Shown piece by piece: positions 17,953-26,410 of a DNA stretch of 64,000 bases. The stretch spans positions 1,426,001-1,490,000 of the forward strand of contig NZ_JACWMW010000001.1 of the NCBI RefSeq assembly GCF_014773275.1. The letters are read 5' to 3'. The translations under genes and the position numbers were made by a program. Origin of the DNA: Mucilaginibacter rigui. GTDB taxonomy: Bacteria; Bacteroidota; Bacteroidia; Sphingobacteriales; Sphingobacteriaceae. Below the pieces are notes generated by a model. That model was not told the origin of the DNA. It did not search any database and saw only the letters and a list, made by a program, of their open reading frames with translations. Every line of letters begins with the position of its first letter. Within the stretch, counting starts at the first letter, position 1.

Positions 17953-18264
17953 CTATCGCTGTATGTTAAAATATAATCTCAAATTTTGTAATATCTGGAA
18001 AAGCTCATCATGAGGCATTGGCGGCGGGTTAGGAATCTTTTTCACCGGTACTGCCTGTGTACTCACTAATTCGCCGCCTACATAGAATTGCGCAATTATC
18101 TCCCGTCCATTTACTTTGATAGATATTTCGCTGTTATTGAGGTTTGCACCCTCTTTTACAGAGAAATTTACGGCAAGCGGCGATTTAGTTTTGCGTAACT
18201 GAGCGGCCGAGCTAACGGGTGATTTAGCCCGTGTAATTGCGGAAAGTTTTTTGGTTGAACTCAT
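17953..18264 (-). CDS. 103-aa protein of unknown function, operon with LytS kinase
   Basis: I do not recognise this protein. It has a basic, Ser/Lys-rich N-terminal 30 residues, then an apparent beta-rich domain (NFSVKEGANLNNSEISIKVNGREIIAQFYVGG), a Pro-rich turn (NPPPMPHDE) and an amphipathic C-terminal helix. There is no signal peptide or TM segment, so it is probably cytoplasmic. Its stop lies two bases before the start of the LytS-type kinase, which indicates coupled translation and a possible functional link. Confidence 0.6.
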   Translation of the reverse strand: MSSTKKLSAITRAKSPVSSAAQLRKTKSPLAVNFSVKEGANLNNSEISIKVNGREIIAQFYVGGELVSTQAVPVKKIPNPPPMPHDELFQILQNLRLYFNIQR

Positions 18265-18389
18265 CTCTCAAAAGTGTTTTTTAGCGTGAATTTTAACAGC
18301 AAGATAAGCACTATAATTTATTTTACCAGCACATTCACTCATACAAACCACTCCTTCACTCATTAAAACAGGGCAGTTTACCTAAAAAT

Positions 18390-19790
18390 TTAAAAGATCT
18401 TTCCCGGGTTAAGGATCCCGTTCGGGTCAAAAATTGCTTTGATGCCTTTCCAGATGGCAAAATGTACCGGCGTATATTTAAGCGACATAAAACTCTTTTG
18501 AACCAGGCCAATCCCATGCTCGCCGGATAACGTACCACCTAAAGCAACCGTTAATTCAAAAACTTCGGTGATGCCATCTTTTAGTTTGCTGCTCCAATCC
18601 GCATCGCTCATGCCTGCTTTTACGATATTTACGTGCAGGTTACCATCGCCGGCATGGCCGTAACAAACGGATTCGAAACCATATTTAGCACCAATCTCTT
18701 TAATGCCTTTTATCAGTTGAGGTAATGCCGCGCGTGGTACAACGGTATCTTCTTCTTTATAAACCGAGTTTGATTTTACCGATACAGCCATGGTACGCCT
18801 GATGCGCCAAAGTTCCTCCTTTTGTGCCGATGTATCTGCAAAAAGTACTTCGCGGCAATTATGCTGTTCTAATACTTCGTTTATCTTTTCACAATCGGCA
18901 AATATTACATCCTGGTTGGTTCCGTCGGCCTCTATCAGCAGGAATGCCCCTATCCCATCTTTCAGGTCGAATGCAATGCCATCATGTTCTATTACCCATT
19001 CAATACCTTTGCGCTCCATAAACTCCACTGCTGATGGCACCACCCCTGCCCTGAAAATGGCCGAAACCGCGGCGCAGGCATCCTCGTTTGTGACAAATGA
19101 TGCCAGCATCAGCGCATCCAGCGTTGGTTTAGGGATAAGCTTGGTTACTATTTTGGTAACGATGCCCAGCGTGCCCTCACTTCCTATCAGCAATTGGGTT
19201 AAGTTATAACCCGATGCATATTTTAGCGTGTTGGCACCGGTCCAGATCACATCACCGGATGGTAAAACAACTTGCAGGTTCAACACATACTCGCGGATGG
19301 TGCCGTATTTAACTACCCTTGGGCCGCCGCTGCAATTGGCCACATTACCGCCAATAAAACAGCTGCCCTTACTTGCCGGATCTACCGGGTAAAGCAGGCC
19401 TTTTTCGGCGACTGCGTTCATGAAAACTTCAGTAATAACACCAGGTTCAACAGTGGCCTGCAGGTTTTGCTCATCAATATCCAGTATCTTGTTAAAAAGC
19501 TCCATAGATATCATTAAACCGCCATTTACTGCCAGGGCGCCGCCAGCCAGCCCTGTACCTGCGCCACGGGGGGTAACCGGTATCAGCTGCTCGTTACAAA
19601 ACTTCATTAAAGCTGATACCTGCTCAACTGTTCGCGGTTTTGCCACAACTTCCGGATAATAAATCAGGTCCTCGGTTTCATCGTGACTATAATTTTCTAT
19701 CGCGGCATGGTCGTTTAATATGTTATCCGCGCCAACAATGGTACTTAATTGTGCAAGTATATCTGGTGTTATTTTAGTATAGGTAGTCAT
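18390..19790 (-). CDS. FAD-linked oxidase, GlcD / D-lactate dehydrogenase family
   Basis: The 466-aa flavoprotein has an N-terminal FAD_binding_4 (PCMH) domain (about 40-215; PRGAGTGLAGGALAVNGG and CFIGGNVANCSGGPRVVKYG) and a C-terminal FAD-oxidase domain with YGHAGDGNLHVNI and LGGTLSGEHGIG. It oxidises a 2-hydroxy acid such as glycolate or D-lactate; the exact substrate cannot be told. No GlcE or GlcF gene is beside it, so it may act as a single-subunit enzyme. It is followed upstream by folB, which is unrelated in pathway. Confidence 0.9.
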   Translation of the reverse strand: MTTYTKITPDILAQLSTIVGADNILNDHAAIENYSHDETEDLIYYPEVVAKPRTVEQVSALMKFCNEQLIPVTPRGAGTGLAGGALAVNGGLMISMELFNKILDIDEQNLQATVEPGVITEVFMNAVAEKGLLYPVDPASKGSCFIGGNVANCSGGPRVVKYGTIREYVLNLQVVLPSGDVIWTGANTLKYASGYNLTQLLIGSEGTLGIVTKIVTKLIPKPTLDALMLASFVTNEDACAAVSAIFRAGVVPSAVEFMERKGIEWVIEHDGIAFDLKDGIGAFLLIEADGTNQDVIFADCEKINEVLEQHNCREVLFADTSAQKEELWRIRRTMAVSVKSNSVYKEEDTVVPRAALPQLIKGIKEIGAKYGFESVCYGHAGDGNLHVNIVKAGMSDADWSSKLKDGITEVFELTVALGGTLSGEHGIGLVQKSFMSLKYTPVHFAIWKGIKAIFDPNGILNPGKIF

Positions 19791-19801
19791 GGCAGTGAAT
19801 A

Positions 19802-20158
19802 TTATTTATGGTAACTAAGCGTAATAACCGATTGTTTTAGCGGCCCGCGGAATGGCGGCCTTTGCTTTTTAATGGTTACGATGGCTGTCTCTATAAATAC
19901 AAACTCGGTTGTGATGCGGTTAAGTATAGCCTGGGCAACGCTTTCTATCACTTTACGGGTATGCTTCATTTCTTCTTCTATAATGGCATAAAGTACCTCG
20001 TAGTTTACGGTATTACTCAGGTTATCTTTTTCTACATCTATATCGGCATAAAAGCCAACCTGCACATCAACCAAAAAGTGTGTGCCTATCACTTGTTCTT
20101 CGGGGTAAAAACCATGGTAGGCATAAAACTCAGCGCCTTCTAAAGCTACATTTATCAT
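19802..20158 (-). CDS. folB: Dihydroneopterin aldolase
   Basis: The 118-aa protein matches FolB in length and motifs: LEGAEFYAYHGFYPEEQVIGTHFLVDVQV near the start, NTVNYEVLYAIIEEEMKH, LIESVAQ-like VIESVAQAIL, and a final KQRPPFRGPLKQSVITL. It cleaves dihydroneopterin to 6-hydroxymethyl-dihydropterin and glycolaldehyde in folate synthesis. It lies 11 bases upstream of the GlcD-like gene on the same strand. Glycolaldehyde can be oxidised to glycolate, so the pairing with a glycolate-type oxidase might be meaningful; this is speculation. Confidence 0.92.
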   Translation of the reverse strand: MINVALEGAEFYAYHGFYPEEQVIGTHFLVDVQVGFYADIDVEKDNLSNTVNYEVLYAIIEEEMKHTRKVIESVAQAILNRITTEFVFIETAIVTIKKQRPPFRGPLKQSVITLSYHK

Positions 20159-20162
20159 GTTT

Positions 20163-20170
20163 CAAAAGTA
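20163..20170 (-). promoter_or_regulatory. putative -7 promoter element for folB
   Basis: On the minus strand this reads TACTTTTG (TAnnTTTG). It ends four bases before the folB ATG, so the mRNA would be leaderless or nearly so. Confidence 0.45.
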
Positions 20171-20207
20171 ATGGAATATTTGAAGGTTTAAAATTTGCAT
20201 GCCGTCT

Positions 20208-20338
20208 ATTTTAATCACCCTGCCTACGCTGAGCAGGCCGACCCTCTCGGCTTCGCAAAGAGGGTTAAGATATTTTTTTACCCTATTTCCGCGCAGCGAA
20301 GAGAGGGGCGCGCACATAGTGCTGCGGGGTGAGTTAAC
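20208..20338. repeat. imperfect palindromic intergenic repeat
   Basis: The 356-base gap between folB and the acyl-CoA dehydrogenase holds a roughly 130-base imperfect inverted repeat. It opens ATCACCCTGCC and closes GGGGTGAGTT, with inner arms CCCTCTCGGCTTCGC and GCGAAGAGAGGG around an AT-rich loop. The wording overlaps the repeat at 6836-6908. No ORF or RNA gene is evident here. Confidence 0.5.
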
Positions 20339-20486
20339 CTAATAAGGATGTTTGGAAAATTTTTCTCACAAAAACTTTCACATCAAAAAATATGTTTAAA
20401 CGGTTTAAACCTGCTTTTTGCCATAAAGTGGCCTCTGCTTATTAAAAACAACGATTTGAGGTTGTTTAACTAACCCGTAAATGCCC

Positions 20487-20494
20487 TATATTTG
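20487..20494 (+). promoter_or_regulatory. putative -7 promoter element for acyl-CoA dehydrogenase
   Basis: TATATTTG matches TAnnTTTG, 20 bases before the ATG. A TTG at 20462-20464 is a possible -33 element. Confidence 0.5.
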
Positions 20495-20514
20495 GCCAAC
20501 CAATTATCAGAACC

Positions 20515-21696
20515 ATGGCTAAGACCGACCTGTACGAAGCACCGGATTACTACCTTTTAGACGAACTTTTAAGCGAAGAACACAAGCTGATACGCGCCAG
20601 CGTGCGCGATTGGGTGAAGAAAGAGGTAAGCCCTGTTATTGAGGATTACGCTCAAAAAGCTGAATTTCCTAAACACCTGTTAAAAGGTTTGGCAGAGATA
20701 GGTGCTTTTGGCCCAACCATCCCTGTTGAGTATGGCGGGGCAGGGCTGGATTATATGGCCTACGGCATTATCATGCAGGAAATTGAGCGTGGCGATTCGG
20801 GTATCCGCTCAACCGCATCGGTACAAGGTTCATTAGTGATGTTTCCTATAAACGCTTATGGCAGCGAAGAACAGAAGCATAAATACCTGCCCAAACTTGC
20901 CAGCGGCGAGTTGATGGGTTGTTTCGGTTTAACCGAGCCCGACCACGGCTCTAATCCTGGTGGTATGGTTACCAACATAAAAGATGCCGGCGATCATTAT
21001 ATTTTAAATGGTGCTAAGATGTGGATTTCTAACTCTCCTTTTGCTGATATAGCCATTGTTTGGGCTAAGGATGAAGAAGGAAAGATACGCGGGTTGATTG
21101 TTGAACGCGGTATGGAAGGCTTTACTACGCCCGAAACGCATAATAAATGGTCGTTGCGTGCATCAGCCACCGGCGAACTGGTGTTTGATAATGTTAAAGT
21201 GCCAAAAGCGAATCTGTTACCAAATGTATCGGGCTTAAAGGGGCCACTTGGTTGTTTAAACCAGGCACGTTACGGCATAGCCTGGGGCGCATTAGGTGCT
21301 GCTATGGATTGTTATGATACTGCCCTGCGCTATTCAAAAGAGCGCGTACAGTTTGGCAGGCCAATTGGCGGTTTTCAGCTACAGCAAAAAAAACTTGCCG
21401 AAATGATCACCGAGATAACCAAGGGGCAACTATTGGTTTGGCGACTGGCTACTTTAAAGAATGAAGGCCGTGCTACAGCCGCACAAATATCGATGGCTAA
21501 ACGTAACAGTGTTGAAATTGCTATAAACATAGCACGTGAAGCGCGCCAGATGCTTGGCGGTATGGGAATTACAGGCGAATACCCAATAATGCGCCATATG
21601 ATGAACCTTGAGTCGGTAATTACGTATGAAGGTACACATGACATCCATTTACTGATTACAGGGATGGATGTTACGGGCGAGAATGCTTTTAAATAG
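20515..21696 (+). CDS. Acyl-CoA dehydrogenase, glutaryl-CoA dehydrogenase-like
   Basis: The 393-aa flavoenzyme has the three acyl-CoA dehydrogenase domains. FAD-contact motifs are CFGLTEPDHGSNPGG and WISNSPFADIAIVWAK, and the catalytic base is Glu372 in YEGTHDIH. The motif TEPDHGSNPGGM and ASATGELVFDNVKVP resemble glutaryl-CoA dehydrogenases, which oxidise and decarboxylate glutaryl-CoA in lysine and tryptophan breakdown. The electron acceptor would be ETF, whose genes begin at 62927. A strong -7 element lies just upstream. Substrate assignment is moderate. Confidence 0.88.
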   Translation: MAKTDLYEAPDYYLLDELLSEEHKLIRASVRDWVKKEVSPVIEDYAQKAEFPKHLLKGLAEIGAFGPTIPVEYGGAGLDYMAYGIIMQEIERGDSGIRSTASVQGSLVMFPINAYGSEEQKHKYLPKLASGELMGCFGLTEPDHGSNPGGMVTNIKDAGDHYILNGAKMWISNSPFADIAIVWAKDEEGKIRGLIVERGMEGFTTPETHNKWSLRASATGELVFDNVKVPKANLLPNVSGLKGPLGCLNQARYGIAWGALGAAMDCYDTALRYSKERVQFGRPIGGFQLQQKKLAEMITEITKGQLLVWRLATLKNEGRATAAQISMAKRNSVEIAINIAREARQMLGGMGITGEYPIMRHMMNLESVITYEGTHDIHLLITGMDVTGENAFK

Positions 21697-21775
21697 CTGC
21701 ATATAATTTATAGCTTAGAGTAGTAGAAAATTGCCGCTTAATATTATATTTGTGTAACGATAATTCCCTACTACG

Positions 21776-23899
21776 TTGATTAATTTTAAAGACCAGTTTG
21801 CCAAATACATTCCAAGGCATGTTTGGCTTTATACTTTTCTGATCTTTTTTTTGGCCTGCGGAAAAAAGAATAATGATAAAGAAGGTTATTCTGAGGAATT
21901 TGAAAAGGCGCGTAATGAAATTGAACTTTCATGGTCTAAAGAAAAAGTAAAAGAGGGGTTGCTTGCACTTGATACCGCATTTAACAAAATAACCAACCCT
22001 ACTATCAATGATCGTTTCCGTTTTTACGGGTATCATTTTGTTTATTATCAAAAAACAGTAAGGCAATTTGACAAGGCTTTGGCATACACAGACAGTATGT
22101 TTGCTATAAACTCAAAAAGCGCCAAAACAAAACAATACTTTTATAATATAGCCGATGCCAGCTTTGCCCGCGGCGATGCGCTTTTTTCCCTTAAACGATT
22201 CTCTGAGGCATATCAATCATATTATCAGGGGTATCTTGTTGGAAAAAATTATCTCAATAAAGAGGCACTTGGCGATTATACCTATCGCATGGCCATGATC
22301 ATGTATAAACAAGGGCATTACCGGCTTGCATTAAATTATTTTAAGGACACGTATAAATTCTTTGAAAAATCGGGTGATGGGTTTGTTTTCTTTTATCGCC
22401 GGCAGGAACTTTGGGATAACGTTGGTCTAAGCTATCGTCATCTTAACCAGCCTGATAGCGCTATTATGTATTTTGATAAGGCCTTGGCGCTGATCAATGA
22501 GAAAGCATATTTATATCCCGACAGAAAACAACATCTTGAATCGGCCCGCGGGGTTGTTTATGGTAATAAGGCGGATATTTATATCGCTAAAAAGCAATAT
22601 ACGCAAGCAATTCAACTGCTCAAAAAAAGCATCACTATTAATTTGCAACAGGGTTACGACAATCATGATGCTCAATTAGCCGAAATAAAACTTGGCCAGA
22701 TCTATTTTAACCTTGAGCAAAAAGATTCGCTGGTAAACTTACTTGGCACCCTGCGTAAACAGCTTGATAGTACTAAAAATGATGAGGTTGAAGCAGATTA
22801 TAACCGCCTGCTGGGCAATTACTTTGTAAAGGAAAATGATTTAAAGCAAGCCATTGCACACATACAGCGATATAACATTTTAAAAGATTCGCTTACCCAA
22901 CGCACAAGTTTGCTAATGGAAACAGATGTGAACCAGCAACTGGCCAATTATGAAAAGCAGCATGAAATTGATACTTTGAGTAACGACAATAAACTACAGG
23001 TAATTTATCTGTATGTTACCATTTTCTTCGCCGCAATGGCGCTAATTATTATCCTTTTGGTTTACAGAAACTGGAAACGATCAAAAAAAGATGTGCAAAC
23101 GGTGAACATCCTAAACAGGCAAATAAACGAGCAAAACCACATATTAGAAAAAGCACTTACAGAACTGAACAGCAGCAGCCAGGAGAAAGATCGTATTTTG
23201 CGCACCGTAGCGCATGATCTGCGTAACCCTATTGGCGGTATAGCTTCGTTAACAGCAATGATGGCCGATGATGAATACACCGACGAACAAAAGGAATTAA
23301 TAAACCTGGTACAGGAAACCTCGCTTAACTCGCTTGAACTGATTAACGAGATATTGGAAGCCACAAACCTGGCATCGGTAGATTTAAACCTCGAACCGGT
23401 AGAGATAAATTCGCTGGTAAACAACAGCGTTGAACTTTTGCGTTTTAAGGCAGCAGAAAAGGGGCAGAAGATAATTCTTGATACTTTAGATAAACAACAG
23501 GATCTTTACATCAGCCGCGAAAAAATATGGCGGGTTATCAGCAACCTTATTAGTAATGCTATTAAATTTAGCCCCACTGGTGGCACTATCCATGTAAAAG
23601 TTGCCGAAGTAAATACAAAAATAATTATAGCCGTAAAAGATAACGGTATAGGTATACCCGACAAGCTAAAAGACCAGGTATTTAATATGTTTACCAGTGC
23701 CCAAAGGCCTGGCACATCGGGCGAAAAGTCGTTTGGATTAGGCTTGTCCATTTGCCGGCAGATCATGGAAAAACATCACGGCCGTATTTGGTTTGAGAGT
23801 GATACCAATATTGGCACAACCTTTTTTATCAGTCTGCCCATTTCGGTGTATAATCTATCTACCGGTTCACCGCAACAGGGAAGCATACCAGTGTCCTGA
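21776..23899 (+). CDS. TPR-lipoprotein hybrid sensor histidine kinase, orphan
   Basis: The 707-aa protein uses a TTG start at 21776, chosen because the lipoprotein-type signal (YTFLIFFLACGKK) requires it and no upstream ATG is in frame. TPR repeats fill about 60-400, then a TM helix (about 408-430), coiled coil, HisKA with His480 in VAHDLRNPIGG, and HATPase_c (SNLISNAIKFS, DNGIGIPD, GLGLS). It matches the kinase at 12822-14870 domain for domain and in many kinase-core residues. No response regulator is adjacent. Its 3' end overlaps the convergent GH1 gene by 33 bases. Confidence 0.88.
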   Translation: MINFKDQFAKYIPRHVWLYTFLIFFLACGKKNNDKEGYSEEFEKARNEIELSWSKEKVKEGLLALDTAFNKITNPTINDRFRFYGYHFVYYQKTVRQFDKALAYTDSMFAINSKSAKTKQYFYNIADASFARGDALFSLKRFSEAYQSYYQGYLVGKNYLNKEALGDYTYRMAMIMYKQGHYRLALNYFKDTYKFFEKSGDGFVFFYRRQELWDNVGLSYRHLNQPDSAIMYFDKALALINEKAYLYPDRKQHLESARGVVYGNKADIYIAKKQYTQAIQLLKKSITINLQQGYDNHDAQLAEIKLGQIYFNLEQKDSLVNLLGTLRKQLDSTKNDEVEADYNRLLGNYFVKENDLKQAIAHIQRYNILKDSLTQRTSLLMETDVNQQLANYEKQHEIDTLSNDNKLQVIYLYVTIFFAAMALIIILLVYRNWKRSKKDVQTVNILNRQINEQNHILEKALTELNSSSQEKDRILRTVAHDLRNPIGGIASLTAMMADDEYTDEQKELINLVQETSLNSLELINEILEATNLASVDLNLEPVEINSLVNNSVELLRFKAAEKGQKIILDTLDKQQDLYISREKIWRVISNLISNAIKFSPTGGTIHVKVAEVNTKIIIAVKDNGIGIPDKLKDQVFNMFTSAQRPGTSGEKSFGLGLSICRQIMEKHHGRIWFESDTNIGTTFFISLPISVYNLSTGSPQQGSIPVS

Positions 23900-25240
23900 T
23901 GCTTTAATAACCCGCTGCTGGGTATCAAAATCAATATAAATAAGCCCAAAGCGCGGATGATAGCCTTCGGCCCATTCAAAGTTATCAGTAAGCGTCCATA
24001 CAAAATATCCTGCTACTTTACATCCCTCCTGCTGGGCTTTTAACACTTGTTGCAAATGGGTTTGCAGGTATTTTACCCGTTTAGGGTCATGAACTATGCC
24101 ATCGGTGTGTGTATCAGGAAAGGCCGCCCCGTTTTCTGTAATGATTATCTTTTTTATTTGCGGATAAGCATCAAATTTTTTGATCATATGATAAATAGCC
24201 GGGGGATACACCTCCCATTTCATATCGGTGAGTTCTACATTCCGTTTTTCGGCCTTTACTAAACTTGCGCCGATGTACGGAGTAAAGAACGAATACTTAA
24301 CAATTTCGCGTGTGTAGTTTTGTATCCCGATGAAATCAAAATCAAAGCTAATGTTATGCTCATCGCCCGGTTGATGGTATTTATAAATGCCTTTAAGGGC
24401 TGTAACATCATCTGTTGGGTATCCTAATCCTAATATGGGTTCAATAAAAAGGCGGTTTATGAGTGCGTCGGCACGTTTGGCGGCGTTGATGTGTTTGGGC
24501 GTATTGGCATAAGGCTCAATATGCGAACATGAAAACGTGTTACCTATGTGCGCACCGGGGCATATTTTTCGCAGGATCCGTGCACCCGCCACGATGCTTA
24601 AAACCACATGGTGCACCGCAGGTAAAAAATTTCGCAGCCCGCTCCTGCCTGGTGCATGGATGCCTAAAAAATATCCGGCACCGGTAAATACCGCAGGTTC
24701 GTTCATTACCATCCAGTTTTTTACCCGGTCGCCAAAACTTTGGGCGCAAATGGTTACAAATTCGCTAAACCAGTTTATAATTTCGCGGTTTGTCCAACCG
24801 CCTTTATCTTCAAGCGCCTGCGGCAGGTCCCAGTGGTAAAGGGTTACCCAAGGCTCAACCCCCTGTTGCAGGCAGTAATCAATCAGTTTATTATAATGGT
24901 CTATCCCCGCCTGGTTAATGCGGCCGGTGCCCTCCGGTAAAATACGGCTCCAGGCTATTGAGAAACGAAAGTTTGGTATATTAAGCTCTTTTACAAGGTC
25001 AATATCGTCCGTGTAACGACTATAAAAATCGCAGGCTATTGTTGGTTTATCACCATTAAGTATCTTTCCTTTACGGGCGCTAAAGGTATCCCATATAGAT
25101 GGGCCTTTTCCATCGGCATCACATGATCCTTCTATCTGCAGGGCAGCAGTAGATACCCCCCAGGCAAAATCATCGCCAAAAAGTTGTTTAGAAAGAAGCA
25201 GGTCGGGGTTATTTATATCCATTAATTTGAGCTGATGCAA
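23867..25240 (-). CDS. GH1 family beta-glucosidase
   Basis: The 457-aa enzyme is a retaining glycoside hydrolase family 1 TIM barrel. Glu181 in MNEPAVF is the acid/base and Glu369 in IITENGAAF is the nucleophile. The N-terminal GVSTAALQIEG and SIAWSRILPEGTG are also diagnostic. No signal peptide is visible, so it should act on cellobiose-like sugars in the cytoplasm. Length is typical. A second ATG (MDINNPD, residue 7) is a possible start. The 3' end overlaps the convergent sensor kinase by 33 bases. Confidence 0.93.
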   Translation of the reverse strand: MHQLKLMDINNPDLLLSKQLFGDDFAWGVSTAALQIEGSCDADGKGPSIWDTFSARKGKILNGDKPTIACDFYSRYTDDIDLVKELNIPNFRFSIAWSRILPEGTGRINQAGIDHYNKLIDYCLQQGVEPWVTLYHWDLPQALEDKGGWTNREIINWFSEFVTICAQSFGDRVKNWMVMNEPAVFTGAGYFLGIHAPGRSGLRNFLPAVHHVVLSIVAGARILRKICPGAHIGNTFSCSHIEPYANTPKHINAAKRADALINRLFIEPILGLGYPTDDVTALKGIYKYHQPGDEHNISFDFDFIGIQNYTREIVKYSFFTPYIGASLVKAEKRNVELTDMKWEVYPPAIYHMIKKFDAYPQIKKIIITENGAAFPDTHTDGIVHDPKRVKYLQTHLQQVLKAQQEGCKVAGYFVWTLTDNFEWAEGYHPRFGLIYIDFDTQQRVIKASGHWYASLLR

Positions 25241-25291
25241 AGCCCAAAATGTACATTATTATTGTATAAATAAAGCGTTACTTAAAAAAAC

Positions 25292-25381
25292 TTAGTGAAT
25301 GAATGATGAGCGCATGCTTTTTAAAAACAACCATTCGCGCAGGTCGCTTATAATGGCGGCTAACTTTGTGATGATCTTCAT
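25292..25381 (-). CDS. possible 29-aa peptide
   Basis: ATG at 25379-25381 and TAA at 25292-25294 give 29 residues beginning MKIITKLAAIISDLREW. The first 24 residues form an amphipathic, positively charged helix. The ORF sits alone in the 277-base gap between the GH1 gene and the DinB-fold gene. Length alone makes chance occurrence likely; the amphipathic composition is the only support. The rest of this gap is AT-rich with nothing else recognisable. Confidence 0.25.
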   Translation of the reverse strand: MKIITKLAAIISDLREWLFLKSMRSSFIH

Positions 25382-25517
25382 GATGTTGTATTTAATGTTT
25401 AATCAAATATAACCTGGCAGTGTGTAGTTATCATCAGCGTATCATTATTATAATGTTAACACAAATTGTAGCTTGCGCATTAATTTATTTAGTGAATGAT
25501 GTTTACTTTTACAGCCA

Positions 25518-25982
25518 ATGAAAAGCTATTTTATCCGCCTGCTTAATTACGATCATTTTGCTAATACAAAAATAGCAGAGCTAATTATACAAACCGGTGC
25601 TACAGGTAAGCCTGTAGAGATTATGGCACATTTGTTAACCGCGCAACAAACCTGGCTAAAGCGCCTCAAAAGAATCCCGGCACCACTTACCCCGCTTTGG
25701 CCCAACTGGGCGGCAGAAGCGTTTACTAACATTATTGATGACAACCATCAGCAGCTTCTGGCACACCTGGAAACCATGCAACCGGATAATTTTGATATGG
25801 TTATTGAATACAAAAACTCCGTTGGTAATTTTAAGAATACTGTAAGCGATATACTTGCCCATTTAATAAACCATGGTACACACCACAGAGCACAAATTGG
25901 TACAATTTTAAAAATGGACGGGGCAACCCTGCCCGGGTTAGATTACGTACTTTACCTCAGAAACTTAAACCAAACAGTATAA
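25518..25982 (+). CDS. DinB-fold (DfsB-like) protein
   Basis: The 154-aa four-helix DinB/YfiT-type protein has the metal-site pattern HLLTAQQTW near 36-44 and HLINHGTHHRAQI near 115-127. The three His are expected to bind a divalent metal. Family members include thiol-dependent transferases and many proteins of unknown role. It is not DNA polymerase IV despite the shared name. It precedes a lipoprotein-SCO-cytochrome c run by 17 bases and is likely in the same operon. Confidence 0.85.
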   Translation: MKSYFIRLLNYDHFANTKIAELIIQTGATGKPVEIMAHLLTAQQTWLKRLKRIPAPLTPLWPNWAAEAFTNIIDDNHQQLLAHLETMQPDNFDMVIEYKNSVGNFKNTVSDILAHLINHGTHHRAQIGTILKMDGATLPGLDYVLYLRNLNQTV

Positions 25983-25999
25983 CTTTTACCATAAACACA

Positions 26000-26410
26000 A
26001 TGAAAAAAATAATTGCCGCCCTGTTTTTAAGCTTTATCATATTTAGCTGTAGCGATACCAAGAAGCAAGAGAAAGACCTGTTTAACGAGGTTATAAAAGT
26101 ACACGACCGTGTGATGAGTAAAGACCAACTGATCATGATCAATAAAATGCAGCTGGATACCCTTATTAAACAAAACAAAACGCCAGAGATTACCGCGGAA
26201 GCAACACAACATAGCAAAGCGCTGGATGCTGCTGATGCCAATATGGAAGCCTGGATGCACGAGTTTGATGCAGAAAATAAAGGTAAAAGCCATCAGGAGA
26301 TCATGGCCTATCTTACCGATCAGAAAAAGAAAATAGATGCGATAGACAGCAGCTTTAACGTTACTGTAGCGGCAGCAAGCAAATTCATCAAACAAAACAA
26401 AACCAAATGA
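26000..26410 (+). CDS. small helical lipoprotein in SCO operon
   Basis: The 136-aa protein has a lipoprotein signal (SFIIFSC, Cys17) followed by a largely helical, charged domain. It contains a HDRVM segment near 36-40, a MEAWMHEFD segment near 76-84, and several Met and His residues (HDRVMSKDQLIMINKMQ). The Met/His content next to a SCO copper chaperone would fit metal binding, but that is inference. Its stop overlaps the SCO start by 4 bases (ATGA). Confidence 0.7.
   Translation: MKKIIAALFLSFIIFSCSDTKKQEKDLFNEVIKVHDRVMSKDQLIMINKMQLDTLIKQNKTPEITAEATQHSKALDAADANMEAWMHEFDAENKGKSHQEIMAYLTDQKKKIDAIDSSFNVTVAAASKFIKQNKTK

Noticed and set aside
25518-25982. DinB-fold gene as DNA polymerase IV
   Set aside because: The name is shared, but the protein is a four-helix metal protein with no polymerase residues; the real Y-family polymerase is at 44634.
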